DNA of 51,270 bases from Oligoflexia bacterium (GCA_023701205.1 JAMPXJ010000033.1:1-51270), one strand, 5' to 3'. Counted from the first letter of the stretch, positions 31,959 to 41,246 are shown. A program made the numbers and translations. Notes: a model not told the origin generated them from the letters alone.

Positions 31959-34241
31959 TCAGCCGGTCATGCGCCAGTCGGTTTTCTCTTCTGACTCAGG
32001 CGAAATCGGCTCCACGCTCTCAAGCACGGTCCCGGATAAATCGGCCCCGACCGAATCGGCGATGCCGGGCGCCTCACCGGTCTCCATGGGCGCCGCTTCC
32101 GCCGTCAACGCGCGTCCCGCGATCCACTCCCCGATTTTTTTCCACCCAAGGACCGTGCTGCGCTCGCAGACGAAAGAGTCGGCGCTCAGCGCTCCGCGAG
32201 CGATCGCCGAGGCGAGGAACGCCTCGGTCATGGGTCCGTGGATCGTGCCGGCCTCGAAGACCCAGAGTTCGGCGCCCTCGCTCCCGGGGTCGCCGAAGAC
32301 GCCCGAGCTGCTGATCCGCGCCGGGACGCCCGTGCCGTCGGCCCAGCACTCGCAGTCGAAGTCCAGCTCCTGCGCGAAAAGCCGGGTCGCGAGCTCCGTC
32401 GCGCTCAGGGGCCCGACGATCTGCGAGCCGTTGTTGACGAGCCAGCCGCGCTCGCCGCCCAGCGGCTTCACGTCGCGCCCGCTCACGGCCACCTCGGACG
32501 CGACGAAGGATGAGGCCACGCGCACCTCGTGTCCTTCGCCGTCCCGATAGCCTTCGATCGAAAAAAGCGATTTCAGGCCGCTGTCAGGGCTCAGCAGCTC
32601 CTCTCCGGCCGGCGTTCCGAGGAACAGATCCTTCACGCCATCCCAAGCGTCCTCGGAGAGCAGGAGATCCGTCCGCGCACGCGTGCTCAACTGATCGAGC
32701 TTGCGCGCGCGGTTGAGCACGTCGCCCACCACCGAGAACTTGCCTTCGGAGGCCGGGCCGATCTTGCCCGCGAGCGCGAGCCCCGAGTCGACTCCCATCC
32801 CGAGCGCGAGCGGCTTCTCGCCGTCGGTCTTCCGAAGCTCGTTGAAGCGATGGAACTCCCGCCTGAGCTCGAGCGCGCAGCGGAGCGCCGGGACGGTCTC
32901 GCTCCCGCCTTCGGCCCGGCGGCGCCAGATCGCCACGAAGGAGGAGCCGCCTTCTTTTTCGAATTCGCCCCCGAACTCCTTCACCCGGCTCGCGGCCAGC
33001 GTCAGAAACTCGTTCAGGGCGGTTACCGCGACCTCCGGGCCCAACGAGCGCACCAGCTCCTCGACCTGGAAAACCGAGCCGCAAAGGATGGTCACCATCC
33101 GTTCCTTGGGGATCTGAAGCGTCGACGCCTCCTCCGGCGGAGCGCTCGCCGCGACAGGCGCGCTGCCCGTCGCGGGCAACGCCTCGATCGCGGCGGGAAG
33201 CCCCAGGCTGGGCTCGAAAGCCGTGTCGGATGGCGCGCTCGGGCGGTCGAGGAGCGTCGCAAGGCCCGTCCCGAACGGCAAGGCGCCGCCCCGGACCCGC
33301 GGAAGCACCGCGCCGGCCACGAAGGCGAGAAGCACGAGAAAGATCGAGAAGTACGCTTCGCCGCCCACGTCGAGGACAACCTCGAGATCCGGCGAAAGCA
33401 CGATGACCGCGAGGCGACCCTGGCCCAGGATGCGATAGCCTCCGAATTGCCGCGCGCCGCGCGAATCGCGGAATTCCATCGTCCCGCCGCCGCCGGCGCC
33501 CTGATCCTGCCTGAGCGGCTGGACCAGCGGATGCGCGCTCATGTTCTCGCGAAGCCCCCCGGCCTCGGAAAGCTTGAATCCCGAATGCGCGAGCACCGCC
33601 CCGTCGGTGCTCACGAGAAACGCGCGCACCGAGCTTTCCCAGCGGAATGCCCGCTGCAGCCGCGAAGGCCGCAGGTGCGCCGTGAGGACCTCCAGCGGCT
33701 CGCTTCCCGTCCCGATGGGAAGGGCGACCCAAAGCGCGCTCCCGCCCTCGAAAAGCGGCGATGGCGCGATCAGCGCCTGACCCTGGAACGCCTTGAGCGC
33801 GAGCTCCGAGGAGCGCGTGACGAAGACCTGGGTCTCGACCTGCGTCACCTGCGCCGGCGTCAGATGCTCCGAATTCACCACGATCGCGGCCCGACGGGGC
33901 GCCGCCGTCGGATCGCTCCTCGTCCAGAGCGAGATCTCCATGACGTCGCGGTCGAGCGCGCCCGGAAGCGCCTCGGTCTCCCCGCTCGCGAGCCGCGGCC
34001 GCAGCTTGCCTTCGGCCTCTTCGCTCAAAGCGCGCAGCAGCTGTTCGAGCTCGCCCCGCACCTGGCTTGCCAGCACGTTCGTCAGCTCGCTCACGTTCTG
34101 GTCGACGAACTCGCGGCGCTCCCCCCGCGCCAGATGGTACGCGTTCAATCCGCCGACGGCGCCGAACGCGCAGAGCGCGAGCAGCGTCCAGCGGTAGGCG
34201 CGCCACATCTCACGGATTTTCAGGACCTGTTTCATCGTCAG
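31959..34241 (-). CDS. Degenerate class III cyclase receptor with two GYF_2-like domains
   Basis: About 760 residues. The start GTG 34241 has AGGAG 8 bases upstream; ATG 34232 is the alternative. TM1 about 15-32, an extracytoplasmic sensor to about 305 (Cache-like by length and pattern), TM2 about 308-330, a linker, and a cyclase-like domain about 395-560. There the two metal-binding aspartates are missing: the LFxDI position reads ILCGSVF and the KxxGD position reads KEGGSSF, although SVVGDVLNRARKLD remains. C-terminally, two GYF_2 (DUF4339)-like units occur: GWLVNNGSQIVGPLSATEL and ELWVFEAGTIHGPMTEAFL with W-K-K. It is probably a signalling scaffold rather than an enzyme. It overlaps the kinase-like gene upstream by 32 bases. 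Confidence 0.85.
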   Translation of the reverse strand: MTMKQVLKIREMWRAYRWTLLALCAFGAVGGLNAYHLARGERREFVDQNVSELTNVLASQVRGELEQLLRALSEEAEGKLRPRLASGETEALPGALDRDVMEISLWTRSDPTAAPRRAAIVVNSEHLTPAQVTQVETQVFVTRSSELALKAFQGQALIAPSPLFEGGSALWVALPIGTGSEPLEVLTAHLRPSRLQRAFRWESSVRAFLVSTDGAVLAHSGFKLSEAGGLRENMSAHPLVQPLRQDQGAGGGGTMEFRDSRGARQFGGYRILGQGRLAVIVLSPDLEVVLDVGGEAYFSIFLVLLAFVAGAVLPRVRGGALPFGTGLATLLDRPSAPSDTAFEPSLGLPAAIEALPATGSAPVAASAPPEEASTLQIPKERMVTILCGSVFQVEELVRSLGPEVAVTALNEFLTLAASRVKEFGGEFEKEGGSSFVAIWRRRAEGGSETVPALRCALELRREFHRFNELRKTDGEKPLALGMGVDSGLALAGKIGPASEGKFSVVGDVLNRARKLDQLSTRARTDLLLSEDAWDGVKDLFLGTPAGEELLSPDSGLKSLFSIEGYRDGEGHEVRVASSFVASEVAVSGRDVKPLGGERGWLVNNGSQIVGPLSATELATRLFAQELDFDCECWADGTGVPARISSSGVFGDPGSEGAELWVFEAGTIHGPMTEAFLASAIARGALSADSFVCERSTVLGWKKIGEWIAGRALTAEAAPMETGEAPGIADSVGADLSGTVLESVEPISPESEEKTDWRMTG

Positions 34242-34854
34242 CACGCAAGGGACTCCTGCAGTCTTTTCGGCGCCCGGGCCGGAAATCATGAGAGAAACCA
34301 TGAGAGAAGGTCGAATCTGTCAACGCCTTGACAGCCAAATCCCCCCCGGAAGCGGTATCAATGCCTGACGAGGGCGCGTAGCAGGCATCGCGAACCAGGA
34401 GCGGTATCTTGAAATAGAACAGGCGCTTGATCTCCCCGCTCAGTATCCGGCGAAACTCCTGCGGTGGGACATAATCCTCACCAGAGAGAAGCATGAGACC
34501 CTTGAGCGCGGCGGAGTCCTTTTCCGACAACGTCCGCAGGAATCGGGTAAAAAGAATTCGCTCATCCGGACTCCAGGGGCCACTCTTCGAAAGCGTAAAG
34601 GCCTGCCCGAAATCGATCACGGCGACCTGGATCCCCTTTTTCCCTTCCCCTACCAGGAAGTTCCCAGAATGCCGGTCGGGATCAAACCACCCGTGGCTAA
34701 AGAGCTGCGCGAGCGAGCCCTCGACGATGGGGCGCCCGGCCGCGCCGCTCGGTGGACGAGCGAATGCCTTGAGAGCCCGGGACGCCCCAGCGAAGGGCGC
34801 TATCTGGTTTCGCAGTGTGGACGTGCCGTAAATCGTCGCTACTCCCATCGGCAT
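34210..34854 (-). CDS. Kinase-like C-lobe protein, truncated
   Basis: 214 residues. Residues 50-85 carry a kinase catalytic loop and metal motif: LFSHGWFDPDRHSGNFLVG (catalytic Asp58, Asn65) and VAVIDFGQAF (Asp81 of DFG), close to ABC1/AarF and choline-kinase-like folds. The N-lobe with its ATP-binding lysine is absent: an in-frame TAG lies directly before the ATG and no upstream frame supplies it. The region after residue 90 is helical and normal-looking. It is therefore a truncated relic or a protein that uses only a C-lobe. It heads the strand group that continues with the cyclase-like receptor and DUF2339 gene. Confidence 0.65.
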   Translation of the reverse strand: MPMGVATIYGTSTLRNQIAPFAGASRALKAFARPPSGAAGRPIVEGSLAQLFSHGWFDPDRHSGNFLVGEGKKGIQVAVIDFGQAFTLSKSGPWSPDERILFTRFLRTLSEKDSAALKGLMLLSGEDYVPPQEFRRILSGEIKRLFYFKIPLLVRDACYAPSSGIDTASGGDLAVKALTDSTFSHGFSHDFRPGRRKDCRSPLRADDETGPENP

Positions 34855-35104
34855 CTACCGCAAACGAGCAGATCGCACTCCCTGTGGCAAGCGGAGTGAG
34901 GCAAAGGCAAACTGAACCGGGATTACGCCTCTGTGCGGGGCTCATGGCGGCGATCATTGCCGGCAACTACGACTCGAGGGAACGTCGGCGAGTCCGACGC
35001 TCGCGCTCCCGGTCGTGATCGGCCTGCCCCTCCAGAACTCACGAATGGCAATGAATACATGAGCCTGCTCAAGCGGACTCCTGAATTGGCCGATACTTCA
35101 ACAG

Positions 35105-36907
35105 ATGAGGCGACGAGCGTTCGCGGTATTCGCGGCGGTGGTTTTTCTGGCGGCTCCCCTATCGGGGCGTGCCGCCGTTTGCCCGCGCCAGTTCGCCGAG
35201 CTGGCGGATTTTGAAAGCGATAGCGCCAGGACAGATGCTGTCCTGGAGGAGCTCGTCGAACGGTCGCTTCCCAACTCGAAAAACCCGCCGATTGGCCCCT
35301 CGGCTCCGCTGGATGAGTTTCTATTGCGTAGCCTCGGCAGTGGGGATCCTTTGGTGGCAAGGCGCGCCGCTTTCCTGATCGGCTACCGCTCCACTCGAAG
35401 CCCACGATCTCCATTCTCGGAGCAGCTTGCCGTCTTTCTCGCTCGGCCCGACCGGTATCCTCACGGTCGCGATGCGCTGGCGCGCGCTCTTTTCGAGCGA
35501 TCTGAAACGGATCGGGCGATGGAGCTTTTCGAGAAGAATCTTTTTCCCCGACTTTCCGTCGAAAACGATCCCATGGTCCTCATCGGCTACGAGTTCGGGC
35601 TCAGGCGGATGGCGAACGATCCCGCACTTTCTGAAAAGGCCGCGCTCTACCGAGTCGCCGTACGGGAGCGGCTTCGCCGGCTCCGGGAGCATGCGGAACC
35701 TGCCGTCTCCGTCCTTGCCGATCAGTTGCTCAGAAGCCGCCTGTCGAGCCGCTCCGTCGGCGAGGACGCTGTCCTTCGCGAAGGCCTGGAGGCGTCGCTG
35801 GGTCGCTCCGTGCCGCGCTCCCTGCGGCAGGAACCCGAGCGAAGGGTGGAGTTGCCCGCGTTTCCGTTCCGGGCCGGGATCCCGGAGGGGCCGTCGGTGG
35901 AGGTGCGCGCGCCGGAGGACATCGTCCGGGTGCTGCTGGATCGCTTCCATGCGCTCGAAAGCGACAGCCTCGGCCCTCTCAGGTTGCGACCGCTTGATTC
36001 CCGCGTGGGGCGCTCCGAATTCGGCCATCTGCCCAACGGTAAAGGCTTTCCGGAGCCCCTGGGCAAGGGCGTCGCGATCCTGAAGAGCCGACTGAACCTC
36101 GGAGAGCGAAGTGGAAATCGGAGCTCCCGCGAGTACCTGGTCACTCATCGGCGAGAGAGGTCGACGGACTTCGACAAAGAGAGCTTCAGTGTCGACTTGC
36201 TGTGGAGAGGCGAAGCGAAGATCGGAACACTCACCGTGGATGCGGTGGTCAAGGGAGAGGGCAATCAACCGGCGCTGCAGTGGGAGGTGCAGCTGCTTCC
36301 TCAGTGGCGCAGGCTCGCCGAGTCCAGGTCGGAGGAGTTCAGCAAGTTCTATGGGGGGATTCAGGGAATCTTCGGAGGGAAGCCGAATCCTGTCCCCGCG
36401 CACCTGCGGCCGCCCCGGGTGCTCCCGGCCGGGTTCCGCGACCCGGTTTCCCTGCACGCGGCGTCGAAGCCGCCGTCAGCGCCGCTGAGGACCAAAGCCA
36501 TGACCGCAAGCAGTCTCGAAGATGACCGTTCTCTCGGGGTCAACTACCTCATGACCGAACGGGAGCGCGAGCGGTATCGCGTCTATGCGAGCGATGGAAG
36601 GCTTTACGACGCCTTGGGTATTCCCTTGGATACCCGGAACAAGAAAGCGATCTACGTCATGGATCGGGACGGTAATCTCTATGTGGACTGCGAGGGGAGC
36701 GGCGAAGTCGGCCATCACTCCTCGTTTTTCGCTGGGCAACCCGTAGCCGCGGCCGGACAGCTCGAGGCGATGGATGGCGTCATCGAGTCGATCGACAACG
36801 CGAGCGGACATTACCAGCCGCCGCGCGAATTTCTCGAGCAGGCGGTGGCGAGACTCCGAGAGCTGGGAGTCGCGGTGCCTGATTCGGCCGTTCATCTCGC
36901 CTACTGA
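35105..36907 (+). CDS. Large secreted protein with IQM/effector-like C-terminal domain
   Basis: 600 residues. Signal peptide 1-23 (cleavage after GRAA). Residues 30-250 are helical and repeat-like, similar to HEAT/TPR solenoids (RALFERSETDRAMELFEKN). The middle is not recognised. Residues 495-598 form a distinct domain: GIPLDTRNKKAIYVMDRDGN, then LYVD, GHHSSFFAGQPVAAAGQLEA, SIDNASGHYQPPREFLEQAV. The HHSSF..G..V..AG ... SGHY.P order is known to me from plant IQM proteins and from scattered bacterial secreted proteins; no function is established. Its partner and substrate are unknown. The gene is followed by two gene relics. Confidence 0.75.
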   Translation: MRRRAFAVFAAVVFLAAPLSGRAAVCPRQFAELADFESDSARTDAVLEELVERSLPNSKNPPIGPSAPLDEFLLRSLGSGDPLVARRAAFLIGYRSTRSPRSPFSEQLAVFLARPDRYPHGRDALARALFERSETDRAMELFEKNLFPRLSVENDPMVLIGYEFGLRRMANDPALSEKAALYRVAVRERLRRLREHAEPAVSVLADQLLRSRLSSRSVGEDAVLREGLEASLGRSVPRSLRQEPERRVELPAFPFRAGIPEGPSVEVRAPEDIVRVLLDRFHALESDSLGPLRLRPLDSRVGRSEFGHLPNGKGFPEPLGKGVAILKSRLNLGERSGNRSSREYLVTHRRERSTDFDKESFSVDLLWRGEAKIGTLTVDAVVKGEGNQPALQWEVQLLPQWRRLAESRSEEFSKFYGGIQGIFGGKPNPVPAHLRPPRVLPAGFRDPVSLHAASKPPSAPLRTKAMTASSLEDDRSLGVNYLMTERERERYRVYASDGRLYDALGIPLDTRNKKAIYVMDRDGNLYVDCEGSGEVGHHSSFFAGQPVAAAGQLEAMDGVIESIDNASGHYQPPREFLEQAVARLRELGVAVPDSAVHLAY

Positions 36908-36966
36908 AACAGCCACGCATCGTGGGGTCAGCTTTCTGCGAAACAGCGTTTATTCCGCCTATCCAC

Positions 36967-37103
36967 GCCACGCGCCAGCGGGTATGCGTTCAACCCACCG
37001 ACGCAGCCGAACGCGCAAAGCGCGAGCGGCGTCCAGAGACAGACGCGCCAGATGTCACGGATTTTCCAGACGTTCATCGTCAACACGCAAGGGACCCTGC
37101 AGC
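36967..37103 (-). pseudogene. Relic copy of the cyclase-like receptor 5' end
   Basis: On the minus strand this reads VPCVLTMNVWKIRDIW, then WTPLALCAFGCVGGLNAYPLARG, against VPCVLTMKQVLKIREMW, then WTLLALCAFGAVGGLNAYHLARG at the start of the receptor gene (34250-34130). About 120 bases match at roughly 85%, including upstream untranslated bases such as CAAGGGAC and CTGCAG. The frame then leaves the homology and stops. It is a truncated duplicate of the first TM segment and start region. Confidence 0.85.
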
Positions 37104-37149
37104 CCGGCCGCCCCTTTCGCGCCGGCTTCCCCGGATTTCCGCGCGACAA

Positions 37150-37563
37150 CGGATGAGATCCCTGTCTATAACTCCCAGGCGCAAGCCCTCACCTTCACCC
37201 AGCTTTGCCGCATCTTCAACGAAGGCAAGGTCGACCTGGGCAAGGGCACGAGCCTCAGCTGCGAAATGAGAAGCGGCGACGTCGTGCAGCTCATCGCCAC
37301 CCACCGCGCCAAGCAACTCTCGGGCCTCCGTGCTCGCGCACGCCGGTGACAAGCTGGTGCTCGAGTACTTCGGCGACAATGAGATCCACCGCTATCGCAA
37401 CAGCCTCGGTCAGTCCCTTCTGGTGGAATTGACCTGGGTGAACTCGGGCGTGATCTGCGGTGCGGATGGAGCCGTCGTGAAGGGATCCTATCGCGCGGAT
37501 CTGATCCTTGAAGAAGCCAAAGGCCGCTTCCGTTTCGGCTACTTCCGGAACGAGAAGCTCTAA
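37150..37563 (+). pseudogene. Frameshifted remnant of an unknown secreted-type gene
   Basis: Two open frames abut: one (37150-37330) reads DEIPVYNSQAQALTFTQLCR and continues to ATHRAKQLSGL; the other (37330-37563) reads AGDKLVLEYFGDNEIHRYRN and ends GRFRFGYFRNEKL. The protein-like text crosses from one frame to the other near 37325-37335, so one base-level indel breaks it. No start codon or signal peptide is present upstream, where the receptor relic lies. Family not recognised. The stop overlaps the convergent znuB stop by three bases. Confidence 0.65.
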
Positions 37564-38429
37564 TCCCGCAGCCGCTGCAGCCCCTTAGCCACGAGCAGGA
37601 ACACTCCTGCTGTCGCCGCCATCGAAGCCCCAGTCGGAAGCCCAAGCAGGAACGACGTCACGTAACCCAGGAAAGCCGAGAGCGCCCCGATCACCGCCGA
37701 GGCCCAGAAACTGCTCCGGAGATTCTCGAATAGCGCGAGCGCCGCGATCGGCGGGAGCACGGAGAAGCTGAACACCGGCAGGGCGCCGATCGTGCGTGTC
37801 CCGATGCTGATCACCATCCCGAGCGAAACCAGCAGCAGTACCCGGAGCCAGGTGACCGGATAGCCCAGGGTCGTGGCCATGACCGGATCGAAGGAAACGA
37901 AGAGCAGGTCCTTGCGCAGCCAGACATGCAGCACGGCGATCGGCAGGCTCACTCCCGCGAAAAGCAGCAGGTGCGGCAGATCCACGATCACCGTGTTGCC
38001 GAAGAGGATATTGGCGACATCATGGGCGCCGCGCGTGACCTGATCGCCCACGAGCACGAGCGCCGCCGAGGAGAGCAGATAGACCGAGCCGATGAACGCC
38101 TCGCTCGATTTCGTCCGGTCCGAGAGCCGCGCCGAGGCATGCCCAGCCATCGCGGCCGAGAAAACGCCGGTGAAAAGCGCGGCGAAAAGCAGCGGCAGGA
38201 TATCCTCGGAGTGATGCGCGGTCTCGATCGCCTGCGCCTGCACGAGCCAGAACGCCAGCATCACGCCCAGGCTCGAGACCTGCGACATCGCCGCCGAGAC
38301 GAAGACGATCCGATGCAGGACAACGTAGATCCCCACGAAGCCGCAGACCGCCCCCGCCACCACGCCCGCCGCGACCGCGCCCCGCCAAAGCTCCCAGGAG
38401 GCGGCAAAAAGCGCCAGCTTCTCGCTCAT
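37560..38429 (-). CDS. znuB: Zinc/manganese ABC transporter permease
   Basis: 289 residues, seven to nine transmembrane helices. The ABC-3 family landmarks are VCGFVGIYVVLHRIVFVSAAMSQVSSLG, HSEDILPLLFA, and the late GLPTGASMAATAGVFLLV. It is the inner-membrane channel of a cluster-9 metal importer. Its ATG overlaps the znuC stop by four bases (ATGA), so it is coupled to the ATPase gene. Zinc or manganese cannot be told from the permease alone. Confidence 0.93.
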   Translation of the reverse strand: MSEKLALFAASWELWRGAVAAGVVAGAVCGFVGIYVVLHRIVFVSAAMSQVSSLGVMLAFWLVQAQAIETAHHSEDILPLLFAALFTGVFSAAMAGHASARLSDRTKSSEAFIGSVYLLSSAALVLVGDQVTRGAHDVANILFGNTVIVDLPHLLLFAGVSLPIAVLHVWLRKDLLFVSFDPVMATTLGYPVTWLRVLLLVSLGMVISIGTRTIGALPVFSFSVLPPIAALALFENLRSSFWASAVIGALSAFLGYVTSFLLGLPTGASMAATAGVFLLVAKGLQRLRD

Positions 38430-39127
38430 GACGAGTACCTCCCCTGTGAGCCCCGGCCTTTGAGCACCTCGGCGGGAGGTCCGATCGTGACACGCTGATG
38501 GTCACGGTCCAGATGAATCACCTGATCCGAGACCTCGGCCACGAGATCGATGAAATGGTTCACCATCACGATCGCCGCGCCGTGCTTGCGGGCGAGCGCC
38601 AGGGTCAGGCCCATGGCCTCGTGCGCGCCCTTCTCGTCCATGGAAGCCGTGGGCTCGTCCAGTACCAAGACCGAAGGCTCCGCGCAGAGCGCGCGCGCGA
38701 GCAACGCCCGCTGCTGCTCTCCGCCCGAAAGCGTGCGAAAAAGCCGGCGCTCGAGCCTCGCGGTGCCGGTAGCCTCGAGCATTTCGCGCACGCGCGCGCG
38801 GTCCGGAGGAGTGAGCCGCCGGCCGACTCCACGGATCCCGTAGCGACCGGTCTCGACCAGCTCGCCGACGGTCACCGGGTAGATCGGGTCCATCGTTTCG
38901 CGCTGGGGCACGTAGCCCAGGCGCGCGTCCCGCCGGATGCGGATCTCCCCTCCGAGCTTCGGGGTCAGGCCGAGAATCGTCTTGAGCAGCGTCGACTTTC
39001 CCGAGCCGTTGTGACCCACGATCGAGATCACCGTTCCTGGCGCCACGGCAAACGAAAGCTCCGGGAGCATGGACGTTCCGCGATAGCCGATCCGGAGAGC
39101 TTCCGCCGACAGCAGCGCCGCGCTCAT
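38426..39127 (-). CDS. znuC: Zinc/manganese ABC transporter ATPase
   Basis: 233 residues. Walker A GHNGSGKST, Q-loop YVPQRETMDP, signature LSGGEQQR, Walker B VLVLDEPTAS, H-loop VMVNHF: all catalytic elements are present. It drives the permease encoded next. Overlaps of four bases with the genes on both sides show a tight operon in the order znuA-znuC-znuB. Confidence 0.95.
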   Translation of the reverse strand: MSAALLSAEALRIGYRGTSMLPELSFAVAPGTVISIVGHNGSGKSTLLKTILGLTPKLGGEIRIRRDARLGYVPQRETMDPIYPVTVGELVETGRYGIRGVGRRLTPPDRARVREMLEATGTARLERRLFRTLSGGEQQRALLARALCAEPSVLVLDEPTASMDEKGAHEAMGLTLALARKHGAAIVMVNHFIDLVAEVSDQVIHLDRDHQRVTIGPPAEVLKGRGSQGRYSS

Positions 39128-40050
39128 TTCACCGCCTGGAGCTCGCGCACGATCGCGTCGAAGACGCCGAAGTAGCTCTTCACGCCCTCCGCGCCGTGCA
39201 CCTCCGTGGGCAAGGTCACGAGCCGCGCGCCGGACTTCTGCGCGACGTTCTCGGCTTGGGCGCGCGGATAGTACGGCTCGATGAGGATCAGCTTCACGCC
39301 TTTTTCCCTCATGAGCCCGATGAGCTTGACGACATGCTCGGGCGACGGCGGGATCCCGGGCTTGGGCTCGATCGTGCCGGCTTCCTCGAGTTTGAGCCAG
39401 CTCGACAGATAGGTCCAGCTCTTGTGGTAGGTCGCCACCAGCCGCCCGGCGAAAGGCTTGAGAGCTGTTTCCCAGCCTTTGATGCGCGTCTCGAGCTCCT
39501 TGACGTACCTGTCGGCCCGCTCGTTGAAGCCCACGGCTTTCTCCGGCCGAAGCTGTCCCAGGCGTTTCGCGAGCGCGCGGGCGATCAGGATCCCGTTATG
39601 GGGATCGAGCATGAAATGGGGGTTTCCGCCCGGATGGACGTCACCCATGCTGCGGTCGATCTTGCCGGCAGGCACGTCTTTGAGCGGAATCACCGAAGAG
39701 GCCTCGAAGTTCCCCGATGCCCCTGTCTGGATCTTCGCGTTGCGCGAGCCCACGAGCAGCGGCGGTAGCCACCCGTCCTCGAGCCCGAGCCCCACATGGA
39801 CCAGGAGATCGGCCCGATTCAGCCGCAACACCAGATCGGGCCGCGGATCGATGAAATGAGGATCCTGCAGACCTTTGGTGACCGAGGCCGCCTCGACCTC
39901 CTCGCCCCCCACGTTCTGCGCGATATCAGCCAGGCTCGGAAGCGTGGTGACGACCGTGAGCTTCGCTTCGGCCGACGAAGCCGTCAGCAAAGCAAGAGAC
40001 ACGAGCCCGACATGAACCACGGACAAAGCCGACGCTGCTTTCTTTTTCAT
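39124..40050 (-). CDS. znuA: Zinc/manganese ABC transporter periplasmic binding protein
   Basis: 308 residues from the ATG at 40050 (AAGGAG six bases upstream; a GTG one codon earlier is also possible). Signal peptide about 1-28. Ligand histidines of a cluster A-I protein are visible: DPHFIDPRP, GNPHFMLDP and TYHKSWTYL, with the fourth ligand expected in LILIEPYYP. The long His-rich loop of enterobacterial ZnuA is absent, so manganese is also possible. Clustered with an outer-membrane barrel and a small Cys/His secreted protein. Confidence 0.92.
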   Translation of the reverse strand: MKKKAASALSVVHVGLVSLALLTASSAEAKLTVVTTLPSLADIAQNVGGEEVEAASVTKGLQDPHFIDPRPDLVLRLNRADLLVHVGLGLEDGWLPPLLVGSRNAKIQTGASGNFEASSVIPLKDVPAGKIDRSMGDVHPGGNPHFMLDPHNGILIARALAKRLGQLRPEKAVGFNERADRYVKELETRIKGWETALKPFAGRLVATYHKSWTYLSSWLKLEEAGTIEPKPGIPPSPEHVVKLIGLMREKGVKLILIEPYYPRAQAENVAQKSGARLVTLPTEVHGAEGVKSYFGVFDAIVRELQAVK

Positions 40051-40061
40051 CACTCGCTCCT

Positions 40062-41186
40062 TCAGAACTTATGAGCGCCATGCGCGCCCATCAGGAATTC
40101 CCACTGGACGGTGAAAACCTGCTGCGCCGGCCCGTCCTCGCCGATCCGGTCGTGATTGTACTGCAGCCGCAGCTTGCTGAACTCCGACGGATAGAAGGTA
40201 ACCACCGGCGAGAACCGCGTGCGCTCCTCCGCCGCCTCCCCTTCCGCCCCGATCTCCGTCGCGCTGACCCGGTCGGCGCGCAGGCCCACGAGCCAGCGGT
40301 TCCAGTGGCCATGAAGCCGGTAATTCACCTGGGCATAGCCGCCCCAGTCGGAGAGCCGCTCCTCGCTCTCGCGATCATAATAGCGCTTGAGATACTCCGC
40401 CTGGAAGCTCAGATACGAAAGATCCGAAAGCTCCCGAAAGCGAAGGTAGACATCCCCGCCCAGGATGCGGGTCCGCGAGGAGCCGCCCTGATCATTGGGG
40501 CCATTCAGGTACGAAACACCGAGATTCAGCCCTAGATCCTCGCTCAATGAGATGAAATTCCCCCAGCGCACGAGCGAGAGCAGGTCCGCGGCGCCGCGCA
40601 TCCGCGCGTCCTCTTCGGGACGGAAGCTCAGAGCCGTTTCGCCTACCGAGTTCTGCGCCGAAACGACGAGCTCCGAGAACCAGGGTAGCGGCGAAAGCCA
40701 GGAAAGCTGCGCCCCGGGATTCCGGAGCCCGTCTCCGCCGAAAACGCGGCCCAGCACGAGCGGCTTGTCCACGAACTCCCAGGCATGCGGATGCTGCGCG
40801 TTCTGCCGCCCGAAGCCGGTGAAGAACTGCCCGGCCTTGAGCTGGAGATTCGCCGGGAACTCGAGCGAGGTCGCATACACTTCCTCGATCTCGATGCCCT
40901 CGGGCGTGAGCACCAGCGACGCGTCACCGCGGAAATAAGGATCCACTGCCGCGCCGAGCGTCAGTTCGACTTGCTGGATCGTGAAGCCCGTGCCTTTGGG
41001 ATCATGGCCGCCCTCGAACACCAGAGGCTCGTCGCGGTTGAACTGCGAGAACGAGAACAGGCCATCGACGCTCACGTCGGGATTCAAGCCGCGGCCGGGA
41101 CCCTGCTGGGCCCCGGCCGGAACGGCAGCCAGAGAAATGGACGAAAGAACGAAACAAAACGCGCGCGCGCGCGAAACGAAAAACAT
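40062..41186 (-). CDS. Outer-membrane beta-barrel linked to metal uptake
   Basis: 374 residues from the ATG at 41186 with AAAGGGAA upstream. Signal peptide ends AGA at about residue 25. The mature protein is a run of amphipathic strands (LFSFSQFNRD, FTIQQVELTLGAAVD, LQLKAGQFFTGFG, YLSFQAEYLKRYY, RLQYNHDRI) with an aromatic end (VFTVQWEFLM). The GQFFTGFGRQNAQHPHAWEFVD segment is typical of porin-like proteins encoded next to zinc ABC transporters. It probably admits or binds zinc at the outer membrane. It precedes znuA by 11 bases. Confidence 0.83.
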   Translation of the reverse strand: MFFVSRARAFCFVLSSISLAAVPAGAQQGPGRGLNPDVSVDGLFSFSQFNRDEPLVFEGGHDPKGTGFTIQQVELTLGAAVDPYFRGDASLVLTPEGIEIEEVYATSLEFPANLQLKAGQFFTGFGRQNAQHPHAWEFVDKPLVLGRVFGGDGLRNPGAQLSWLSPLPWFSELVVSAQNSVGETALSFRPEEDARMRGAADLLSLVRWGNFISLSEDLGLNLGVSYLNGPNDQGGSSRTRILGGDVYLRFRELSDLSYLSFQAEYLKRYYDRESEERLSDWGGYAQVNYRLHGHWNRWLVGLRADRVSATEIGAEGEAAEERTRFSPVVTFYPSEFSKLRLQYNHDRIGEDGPAQQVFTVQWEFLMGAHGAHKF

Positions 41187-41246
41187 GGGTTTCCCTTTCA
41201 ACAAAAGACAGGTTTTCAGAAAAGCAGGACAAAACGATACTGTCGA

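Noticed and set aside
32529..34331. Plus-strand open frame of 600 codons
   Set aside because: Antisense to the second cyclase-like receptor; Arg/Ala/Gly-rich with no domain.
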